From Parashewanella hymeniacidonis (GTDB lineage Bacteria; Pseudomonadota; Gammaproteobacteria; Enterobacterales; Shewanellaceae): DNA of 62,625 nucleotides. The stretch is taken from NCBI RefSeq assembly GCF_016900895.1, contig NZ_JAFEUN010000012.1, positions 1 through 62,625 on the forward strand. The letters are read 5' to 3'. A model generated the notes under the pieces. The model saw only the letters and a list, made by a program, of their open reading frames with translations. It did not search any database and was not told where the DNA came from. Shown here piece after piece: positions 34,421-41,640 of the stretch (the stretch's first letter is position 1; the number at the start of each line of letters is the position of its first letter). Both the position numbers and the translations under genes were made by a program.

Positions 34421-35817
34421 CAAAGAATTTCGAAACTTGCGCTATAAAGTTCACGATTGTCCTCATCAAACATTAACGTAACATTGTACAGTTGAGTTTC
34501 ATATTCAACTTGATTATCCATTTCTATGGCTGTTTCATCAAATAAGTGCTTAAGTTCATTATAAGATTTCAATACATTAATCTCGCCGAAACTCCATGTT
34601 GGTTTATATAATTTCGAAATAGAAGTATCTGGAAGTGCATTATCTAAAAAAGTAATCTTAGCTAAATTACCATGCTTAAATGACAACAAAGTGTGTTGAT
34701 CAAATAAATAAGCAACAGACTGATCATCTGTGTACGCTTTGGCAATTGGCTCACTCATTGCCTTCAATACATTTGATACTGAATGCGTATTACTCTTCAC
34801 TAACGCATTTATTTTATGAAGACCTGAACCAACTTCCAAACTTGAAATCGTAAAGTCGTGATGTCCATTCGATAAACTAATTGCATCTAAAGACTTATTT
34901 TTTTTATTCTCATGAAAGTTAGTAGATTCAAAAAACTCAGCGGTTAATTTACGCTCTGATTGGCTGAACTCAAATGTATCTTTTATTCGTTTAGCTGACT
35001 TAAGGTGCTTTTTGAAATCTTGATACCCACCTTTGTAAGGGATAATGCTATTTACTTTCCACTGCTTGTCATCGAAAAAAGGTAAAAACTCTAATTGATT
35101 CAAAAGCTCATACGACAGTTCAGACGTTTTTGTACTGAATCTAACAAGTTTATTGTCAAAAAAGTAAAACCAATGTGCTCTTCCAAAACCTAAAATACTG
35201 TAGTTTTGATTCTGGAGTTGTATAGAAGGAAGACCTAAAGTATTGATAAGTGTTTCTATTGAATCATTCAATTTGACACCATAAACCCCTTCAGCAATGG
35301 AGACACTGTTGCTCTTTATCTTCGGGCGGGTTTGCTTATCCTGATCTAGGATAAATTCATATGAAAATATCTGTTTTTTTGAGTTAGACAAAGCTGCAAT
35401 GTGTCTATTTCCATTACTAGCAATAGGAGTTGGTTGATTTTTAAAACCGAGAGATAAATCACAATCTTTATAAAGCATAGCCTTATAACTCAACTTTAAG
35501 ATAGAGTCATATTTTGTCGATTTCAATGCATTAACAGGAACAGAACTCAGCAGACTATTTTTATCAGTTAGTACAATTGCATTACTTCCTAAATTCGCAG
35601 CCTTTTCTTTTATACTTTTAATGAGTTCTGATTGTAATTTACTGGCAATTTCACGGTTTTCATCGCTATTTTCCGTCGCTTTTACAGCTTTTTTTACCGT
35701 GATAGTTTCTGCTCGCTCATCAGAACACAACGGATAATTATCCAAAACAATGGGAGAGATCGATGCCTCAACGTTAAGGGAAACACACACTAATACAATT
35801 AGAGAGGTTAAGCGCAT
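34420..35817 (-). CDS. Unknown exported (periplasmic) protein
   Basis: 465 residues from the ATG at 35817, chosen because AAGGAT precedes it and a signal peptide follows (RLTSLIVLVCVSLNVEAS). A longer in-frame start at 35871 would bury the signal peptide. Residues ~60-115 (IKEKAANLGSNAIVLTDKNS) resemble the helix-strand unit of YbjQ/RcsF-type domains. The rest is a mixed alpha/beta protein with no recognised motif. Its stop codon runs directly into a duplicated tail of the TPR gene, so the gene has been inserted between the TPR gene and a copy of that gene's own 3' end. Confidence 0.75.
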   Translation of the reverse strand: MRLTSLIVLVCVSLNVEASISPIVLDNYPLCSDERAETITVKKAVKATENSDENREIASKLQSELIKSIKEKAANLGSNAIVLTDKNSLLSSVPVNALKSTKYDSILKLSYKAMLYKDCDLSLGFKNQPTPIASNGNRHIAALSNSKKQIFSYEFILDQDKQTRPKIKSNSVSIAEGVYGVKLNDSIETLINTLGLPSIQLQNQNYSILGFGRAHWFYFFDNKLVRFSTKTSELSYELLNQLEFLPFFDDKQWKVNSIIPYKGGYQDFKKHLKSAKRIKDTFEFSQSERKLTAEFFESTNFHENKKNKSLDAISLSNGHHDFTISSLEVGSGLHKINALVKSNTHSVSNVLKAMSEPIAKAYTDDQSVAYLFDQHTLLSFKHGNLAKITFLDNALPDTSISKLYKPTWSFGEINVLKSYNELKHLFDETAIEMDNQVEYETQLYNVTLMFDEDNRELYSASFEIL

Positions 35818-36006
35818 TCTTATATCCTTATAATTTTGCCTGAGATTTAGGTAATTAAAATGTAAATACACGACAAGACATTAAGTTATCTAATAACTCA
35901 TTGAAAAACAATAAATATACAAATAAATACACTTAAATAATTCTACATTTAGAAATATAAAACTGAGGAGAGGTATGAAAAATGTTTAAAAGCTTTGTAT
36001 GCACAT

Positions 36007-36040
36007 AAAAAAAGCCAGTCATTAACTTGACTGGCTTTTT
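36007..36040 (-). terminator. Terminator of the TonB2/TPR operon
   Basis: AAAAAGCCAGTCA / TTGACTGGCTTTTT stem with A- and T-runs on both sides, 36 bp beyond the TPR gene stop. It is probably bidirectional. Confidence 0.85.
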
Positions 36041-36075
36041 GTAACTCGATAACTCTGAGCTTTATTTAAATCAGC

Positions 36076-37317
36076 TTATAGAGTGATGTTGTTGATTCTA
36101 GCTTTTTCTTTAATATAAGGAATCAAAGATTTAGCATGCTTACCAACTTGTTTATCACTTGTGGCCAACTTAGCATTGTTATAAGCACGTTTATATTGCT
36201 TTAAACCTAAGTAAGCATTAGCAAGTTCAAAGTGAGCTTTGCCTTTTGCTTTTAAACCTGATTTAAGCGCAGTATTAAATGCTTTGATTGCATCTGAATA
36301 GCGCTGAACAATAGTCAACAGTTGACCTTGCTTCATATAAAGACTTGCATCTTTAGTAATATCAGCAGCCTGACCGAAGTACTTCGCAGCAGTTCTAAAA
36401 TCTTTTGCACCTTGATAAAAACCCGCTAACATTTTTATATTAGCTTCATTTTTTTCAATCACACCAGATTTCATATGCTTCTCAAAAAGCTTAGCCGCAT
36501 GATACGGAGCTTCTTGAGACATCAACTGAGAAAGCTTAGTGATATCAGATTTAGATTCAATAAAACCAGCTTTATAAGCTAAATCATAAGTCTGAAGTGA
36601 TTTCTTGTAGTTTTCAGTTGCTAGATAAAACTGAGCTAACTGTTTCCAAAAAGAAGGATCACTAGGGAATAACTGAACAGCCGTTTCCAGTACTTTTACC
36701 GCATTCTTCAACTGTTTCTTGTTGTAGTATGCGTTAACTTTTATGTTATAAAAGTTCTTATTTGGCTTTTCAGAAGCTTTAATCCCTTTATCAGCTGTTT
36801 TTAGCGCATTATCCCAATCTTTAATTTGAGAATATGAAGCAGCCAATAAACGATAAATATCAGCGTCTTCTTTACAGCTAAAAGCTAACCATTTGTTAAA
36901 GTACTTAATGCCTTCTTTAAACTTTTCAGTTTGAACAGCAATAATACCAACAAGTTTCAAGGTATCCGCATGTTCAGTACCGCCAAGGACATCTAAATCT
37001 GCCGCTTGCTTTAATTGAACATATGCTTTATCGAGTTGATTTTTATCAGCGTAAAAGTTACCCAACATTCTAGCTACTGAGGCTTTATCGAAATCCTTTT
37101 TAGCGTCTACTTCAAGAAGTATCGCTAAGGCTTCATCAATATTACCTTCAGTATAAGCTTTATAAGAACGTTGAATCTTCTTACCCGCTGACTGACCAAC
37201 TGCTTGGTTTTTACGCGTTTCAATCGGACATTTCTCAGCAGCAACGGTTGTTGTTGCCACTGCCATCGCACCAAAAGAAAGCATAACAGCAGCTGCAAAT
37301 TTATTTAATTTTGCCAT
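36076..37317 (-). CDS. TPR-repeat periplasmic protein of the TonB2 operon
   Basis: 413 residues with a signal peptide (KLNKFAAAVMLSFGAMAVATT ending near AAEK) and then tandem TPR-like helical repeats over nearly the whole length, for example DNALKTADKGIKASEKPN, KNFYNIKVNAYYNKKQLKNA and FWKQLAQFYLATENYKKSLQ. It is the last gene of the TonB operon, 5 bp after tonB. A TPR protein in this place is common in TonB2-type loci of Vibrio and Alteromonadales, where it may help assemble the energy-transducing complex. The 3' ~84 bp of this gene are present a second time at 34337-34420. Confidence 0.9.
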   Translation of the reverse strand: MAKLNKFAAAVMLSFGAMAVATTTVAAEKCPIETRKNQAVGQSAGKKIQRSYKAYTEGNIDEALAILLEVDAKKDFDKASVARMLGNFYADKNQLDKAYVQLKQAADLDVLGGTEHADTLKLVGIIAVQTEKFKEGIKYFNKWLAFSCKEDADIYRLLAASYSQIKDWDNALKTADKGIKASEKPNKNFYNIKVNAYYNKKQLKNAVKVLETAVQLFPSDPSFWKQLAQFYLATENYKKSLQTYDLAYKAGFIESKSDITKLSQLMSQEAPYHAAKLFEKHMKSGVIEKNEANIKMLAGFYQGAKDFRTAAKYFGQAADITKDASLYMKQGQLLTIVQRYSDAIKAFNTALKSGLKAKGKAHFELANAYLGLKQYKRAYNNAKLATSDKQVGKHAKSLIPYIKEKARINNITL

Positions 37318-37322
37318 TTCTG

Positions 37323-37940
37323 TTATTTCCCTTGGTTCAATGTAAAGTCTAAGCGAATTTTCAAACCAGTACGCTTTTTAGGCTTACCATCAACAATTTG
37401 CGGTTTGTACTTCCACTTACGTAGAGTACGGCGAGCTGATTTGTTAAAAATACGCTTTGGTTTCGCCTCGATAACCTTTATGTCCTCTACACCACCAGAT
37501 GTGTTAATAGAGAAGCTTAGTACTACATAACCTTCTTTACCATCACGTTGCGCTTGTGGCGGATATTCAAGTGCTGTACGAACAATCGGAGTTACATCAC
37601 CGTCACGTGTCATCATATTGCCAAGTTTAAAGCCACCACGTGATGCACTAGTATTCACACCATTTGGGTTAAAGTTTAAACTCGTGTCAATGCTTGACGA
37701 CGTGTCAGGTGGTGGTAACTCTGGTTTAGGTGGCTGCTCAGGCGGAGTAGGTGGCTTAGGTTTAACCCTTTGCTTTTCCTGTACCGATGCGTCCTGACGC
37801 TCCATGCTGATCTGAATCTGTGGAGATTCCACTTTCTCAGTGTGGCGGCCTGCGCCACCACCAACTAAGAATGCCATGAAGACAAACAGGGCAAAGGTAA
37901 CAGCACCACCAATTATGACTGATACTATTCCTCTGAACAT
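37323..37940 (-). CDS. tonB: TonB energy transducer (TonB2 type)
   Basis: 205 residues. An N-terminal membrane anchor (IVSVIIGGAVTFALFVFMAFLV cut after residue ~27) is followed by a Pro/Lys-rich periplasmic spacer (KPKPPTPPEQPPKPELPPP, residues ~60-80) and a C-terminal TonB domain with YPPQAQRDGKEGYVVLSF and RKWKYKP. It transmits proton-motive force from ExbB/ExbD to outer-membrane receptors. The short spacer is typical of TonB2. It lies 3 bp after exbD and 5 bp before the TPR gene. Confidence 0.94.
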   Translation of the reverse strand: MFRGIVSVIIGGAVTFALFVFMAFLVGGGAGRHTEKVESPQIQISMERQDASVQEKQRVKPKPPTPPEQPPKPELPPPDTSSSIDTSLNFNPNGVNTSASRGGFKLGNMMTRDGDVTPIVRTALEYPPQAQRDGKEGYVVLSFSINTSGGVEDIKVIEAKPKRIFNKSARRTLRKWKYKPQIVDGKPKKRTGLKIRLDFTLNQGK

Positions 37941-37943
37941 ATA

Positions 37944-38348
37944 TTAATCCTTCCCTGCTGATACAAACACTTTGTCAACACCCGCTTTCTTAACACTGTC
38001 AAGAATCTTAACAACAATGCCATGTTCTGCGGCTTTATCAGCCTCGATCATCACAGCTGCATCAGGTGTTTCTGCCAGCATACGCTCAACGTTTGCTGCC
38101 ACACGTTCGATATCGACGTTACGGTTTTCCATTTTAACCACGCCCGTCTTGCTTACACCAATAAAGATGTTAGAAGAAGGTTGTTTCGGAGCCGAACTCG
38201 CTTCAGGTTTTTCATAATCAAGACCAGAAGGCTTGATAAATGATGTTGTCACGATGAAGAAAATCAGCATGATAAATACGATGTCGAGCATCGGAGTCAT
38301 ATCAATTTGCGCTTCATCCTCAACGCTTGAATGCTTTTTACGTGCCAT
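37944..38348 (-). CDS. exbD: ExbD biopolymer transport protein
   Basis: 134 residues from the ATG at 38348; a TTG two codons upstream is less likely. A single N-terminal transmembrane segment contains the essential aspartate (TPMLDIVFIMLIFFIVTTSF, Asp near residue 20), and a periplasmic domain ends in VDKVFVSAGKD. It forms the proton channel with ExbB and drives TonB. It starts 13 bp after the exbB stop. Confidence 0.94.
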   Translation of the reverse strand: MARKKHSSVEDEAQIDMTPMLDIVFIMLIFFIVTTSFIKPSGLDYEKPEASSAPKQPSSNIFIGVSKTGVVKMENRNVDIERVAANVERMLAETPDAAVMIEADKAAEHGIVVKILDSVKKAGVDKVFVSAGKD

Positions 38349-38361
38349 ATTCAATCTCTCT

Positions 38362-38889
38362 CTAATGGTGTGGCAAGCTATCTTTTAGCTTCTCGATGCT
38401 GATTTTCATTTTTGCGTCTAAACGTGTGCTAAAGAACACACCCGATAACGCTGCAACCATTCCTGCCATTGTTGGCATGGTTGCCATAGAAATACCAGCT
38501 GCCATCATACGAGCGTTACCCGTACCATGTACTGCCATCACATCGAATACTGTAATCATCCCGGTTACTGTACCCAGTAGACCAATCATTGGACATACTG
38601 CGACCAGTGTTTTGATGATAAGCATTCCCGCATGTAGTTCTTGTTTGGCTTGGGATACCCAAGCTTCACGAATGCGATGTGCGTACCAAGAGGTAGAATC
38701 CTCTCTCTTTTCCCAAGCTTGGATTACTGCTTTATGTTTCGCTGGTGATACCCAATTTAGATACCAGTAGCGCTCAAGCATTAACACCCACATTAGAAAT
38801 AGTACGCCCGCAACCAACCAAAGGACATCGCCTCCGGCGGCCATGAAGCCCCTGACGGAATCCCAGACGTCCATCAGGAATAGCATCAT
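38362..38889 (-). CDS. exbB: ExbB-type proton channel protein (short)
   Basis: 175 residues of the MotA/TolQ/ExbB family. Three membrane segments are visible: LWLVAGVLFLMWVLMLERYW near the N-terminus, TLVAVCPMIGLLGTVTGMI, and MATMPTMAGMVAALSGVFF. The GLLGTVTGMI block is the family signature. It pairs with ExbD. The start codon overlaps the stop of the long ExbB-like gene (TAATG), so they are translationally coupled. Confidence 0.93.
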   Translation of the reverse strand: MMLFLMDVWDSVRGFMAAGGDVLWLVAGVLFLMWVLMLERYWYLNWVSPAKHKAVIQAWEKREDSTSWYAHRIREAWVSQAKQELHAGMLIIKTLVAVCPMIGLLGTVTGMITVFDVMAVHGTGNARMMAAGISMATMPTMAGMVAALSGVFFSTRLDAKMKISIEKLKDSLPHH

Positions 38890-40244
38890 TAGTCAGCCCT
38901 CTTCTCAGCGTGCTCGGCAACAAGACCTGCACTCTGCTCTTCAATAATTTGAACTACAGATTTACTCTTAGCAGTAACAATTGCATGTAAAAGCATTAGA
39001 GGTAGTGCAGCAATCAAACCTTGTACCGTTGTAATCAATGCCATTGAAATACCACCAGCCATCAGTTTAGGGTCACTCGTACCAAATAACTGAATTGTTT
39101 GGAATGTGGCAATCATACCCGTTACTGTACCTAATAGACCCATCATAGGTGCGATAGCAGCGAATACTTTGATGATTGAAATACCACTTTCTAAGCTCGG
39201 CGTTTCTTTTAGAATTGCTTCATCAAGTTTCAGCTCAAGTGTTTCAACATCAGCATTCTTGTTATCGTGGTAAGCCTTAAGTACGCGACCTAATGGGTTG
39301 TTACCTGGATTTTCAAGATTCTTACGTTGAGCCTTAACTTTAGCGCCAGTGCTATACAGTGTTACTAATTTGAATAGTGAAATTAGCGCACCAACAACAA
39401 GAAGACCAATGATGATGTAACCAATTGGGCCACCCGCTTCGATACGGTCTTCAATTGATGCTTTCTGAGTGAAAACATTCAAAAGTGTGCCACGAGCAGG
39501 GTCAACAAATAATTTTGCAAAACCAGAAGTAGTGCCTAAGAAGTTTTTAACACTTGACTCTTGCTCACTACCTGGTTGTTGACCTAATTGCTGAATCAGA
39601 CCTAAAGAGTCGTTATAAACAACATACTGATCGTCAGCTAATAAGTTAAATGGACCAACACGTGTTACTTTAGTGTTTTTAACGTTACCATCGATGCTGG
39701 TCACGTCGGCATTAAAGCTAACAATTTTACCTTGCTGAACCATTTCGAAAAGCTGTGCTTCCCAAAACTTTTCTAGCTCGTTGATTTTTGGTAGCTGCTT
39801 ACGAGCACCCAATTCTGCGATAAACTTTTCGCGGCCAGGATACTGAGCTGTAATGTTTGAAGAACCAAGTTTACCAGCAAAATCACCGGCTTCACCTTTA
39901 ACAACACCAAACATCTCACCCAAGTCACCTTGAGCTGTGATTAGGTCAGCTTCTAACTGTGCAGTTTTACGCTCGTTATCTAGAAAGCGTTGGTTTAAAT
40001 CTTTACCACGTTGCTTTTCATTTGCAAGAGCACGTTTCTCACGCTTCACAAGTGAAGTTTTATCAGCGCGTTCTGCGCGGAATTCAGCTTCGCGCTTTTT
40101 ATTTACTTTGCCTTTTGCAGCACGGTCAGTTTGAACTTGCTTAAGCAGCTGATCAACCGAAGTTGGTGCATCCGCAGCAATTGCCATGCCTGCTGATAGC
40201 GAAAAGGTAGCTGCTAATAGTGCAGATGTAATTAACTTTTTCAT
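38889..40244 (-). CDS. TtpC-like long ExbB-family protein
   Basis: 451 residues. A signal peptide (KKLITSALLAATFSLSAGMAIA) is followed by a ~230-residue periplasmic, strongly charged coiled-coil region (KREAEFRAERADKTSLVKRE). Then come three membrane segments of the MotA/TolQ/ExbB domain with GLLGTVTGMIATFQTIQLFG near residue 380. This two-part architecture matches TtpC, the fourth component that Vibrio TonB2 systems need. Its start overlaps the stop of the DUF3450 gene. Confidence 0.9.
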   Translation of the reverse strand: MKKLITSALLAATFSLSAGMAIAADAPTSVDQLLKQVQTDRAAKGKVNKKREAEFRAERADKTSLVKREKRALANEKQRGKDLNQRFLDNERKTAQLEADLITAQGDLGEMFGVVKGEAGDFAGKLGSSNITAQYPGREKFIAELGARKQLPKINELEKFWEAQLFEMVQQGKIVSFNADVTSIDGNVKNTKVTRVGPFNLLADDQYVVYNDSLGLIQQLGQQPGSEQESSVKNFLGTTSGFAKLFVDPARGTLLNVFTQKASIEDRIEAGGPIGYIIIGLLVVGALISLFKLVTLYSTGAKVKAQRKNLENPGNNPLGRVLKAYHDNKNADVETLELKLDEAILKETPSLESGISIIKVFAAIAPMMGLLGTVTGMIATFQTIQLFGTSDPKLMAGGISMALITTVQGLIAALPLMLLHAIVTAKSKSVVQIIEEQSAGLVAEHAEKRAD

Positions 40245-41026
40245 TATTGAGCAGCCTCCGCAGCAGGGATTGGTAGAGCAAACATATCAGGTGCAGCTTG
40301 GCCACGTGCCTGACGGATGGCTTTTGTTACTTGACGGATATAACCATCATCTAACGCATCCCACGTCTTAGTTTCTTTGTTATAACGCCATGCTTGCTTT
40401 TGATCTAAGCTTTCAGCTACTAGAGCGATACGACCGAACTGAAGCATATCAACTAATACTTCTTTTCCATCTAGGTTTAGTTTAGCTTCATAGGCATTAG
40501 TACTTACACCGTATTCACGCTCGATGCTGTACGCATCAAGAATAAGACGGAATTTTTCAGCCAGAGTAACTTCAGCAGAATCAAGGAGGTTTTTAAGATT
40601 TTTAACACGATCTGTACGTACTTTCATGTTAAATGGAAGGTCAAGCTTGATAAAGTTATCTAGAGAATCAACCATTTTAAACATTAGCGGTACAACACCT
40701 TGACGAAGTGTATCAACACCATCGATGTCAGCTTGAATGCTGCGCATTGTTGTTTCTTGGTCTGCAACTAATTTTGCTACGTAGTCATTGTATGCTTTCA
40801 ATGACTCACGCTCACCTGCAACTTGGTCATACTCAATTAGCATGTCCTGTGCTTGGTCAAAATATTTATTTACTTTTGCTTGTGAAGCTTTTGCTTCAGT
40901 AAAGATTTTTCCGTCTGCTTTTTGAGCGTCAGAAAGAGGATCAGCGGCTACTAGGTTGCTGCTTGCTAGTGCAAACAAACCAACCATAGCAGTAGCGATT
41001 TTCGTTCTATTGCTTACCTTGGACAT
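40244..41026 (-). CDS. DUF3450 periplasmic coiled-coil protein
   Basis: 260 residues from the ATG at 41026 (GGGA upstream); a TTG nine bases earlier is possible. A signal peptide ends near SSNLVAADP, and the rest is long helical coiled coil (EASQAKVNKYFDQAQDMLIE), ending in a short hydrophobic tail. DUF3450 proteins are regularly encoded first in TonB2-type operons with TtpC. The function is unproven, probably structural within the periplasm. It is the first gene of the six-gene operon. Confidence 0.88.
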   Translation of the reverse strand: MSKVSNRTKIATAMVGLFALASSNLVAADPLSDAQKADGKIFTEAKASQAKVNKYFDQAQDMLIEYDQVAGERESLKAYNDYVAKLVADQETTMRSIQADIDGVDTLRQGVVPLMFKMVDSLDNFIKLDLPFNMKVRTDRVKNLKNLLDSAEVTLAEKFRLILDAYSIEREYGVSTNAYEAKLNLDGKEVLVDMLQFGRIALVAESLDQKQAWRYNKETKTWDALDDGYIRQVTKAIRQARGQAAPDMFALPIPAAEAAQ

Positions 41027-41314
41027 AGTTCCCAACCAATTTGAAGTGAATTAAAAAGTGTTAACTTACTGTCAATGAAGCATTACTTCAACTAGAAGCA
41101 ACCTTCAATCACGTAAGTACATCTTTCTTTTGTGATTGTTTTTATTTTCCCTTTTCTATGCGTTCTTTGGCATAGACCCGAGGGCATGATTCCACAAAAC
41201 GTTGGCGGGTGTCAATATATGTATTCGACTATTCTACTTTTGTTGTAGTGGCTGGGTTGAACAAGGCATTTGAAGGGAAGTAATGCTCCAAACAAAAAAG
41301 AGCGATTGATAATT

Positions 41315-41581
41315 TTATTGGTTTTCTGATGAGCCACCAGCTTTATATTCTCTCAGCAACTTATTAGCTGAAGTTTGATCTTTTTCTCTTTGCAAACTTG
41401 TTGTACATCGTTTTTTTGCAATTCTCGAATGAACAGACTTCTCTCTCTTACATTTATAGCCCATCGATTTCAGTACAGACAATTGTTGCTCACTTGGTTC
41501 ATTCTTAGCGTTCGACGTAGAATTACATGCAGTGAGAAACATAGCTATGCTTAAAATCGATAATCTTTTAGTCACACCCAT
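41315..41581 (-). CDS. Small lipoprotein, unknown
   Basis: 88 residues with a lipoprotein signal peptide (LSILSIAMFLTAC lipobox LTAC, Cys at residue 19) and GGAG seven bases before the ATG. The mature part is short, basic and Ser/Lys-rich, with two further cysteines (YKCKREKS, KKRCTTS). No family is recognised. It sits alone between the TonB2 operon and the first receptor gene, and has the same orientation as both. Confidence 0.65.
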   Translation of the reverse strand: MGVTKRLSILSIAMFLTACNSTSNAKNEPSEQQLSVLKSMGYKCKREKSVHSRIAKKRCTTSLQREKDQTSANKLLREYKAGGSSENQ

Positions 41582-41600
41582 ATTAACTCCTTTTCTAATG

Positions 41601-41630
41601 AAAAAAAGCCAGCTAGATAGCTGGCTTTTT
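41601..41630 (-). terminator. Terminator of TonB-dependent receptor 1
   Basis: AAAAAGCCAGCTA / TAGCTGGCTTTTT stem with A- and T-runs, 11 bp beyond the receptor stop. Confidence 0.85.
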
Positions 41631-41640
41631 AATTTAAGTA

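Noticed and set aside
38396-38770. 124-codon plus-strand open frame
   Set aside because: Antisense to exbB; no independent evidence of coding.
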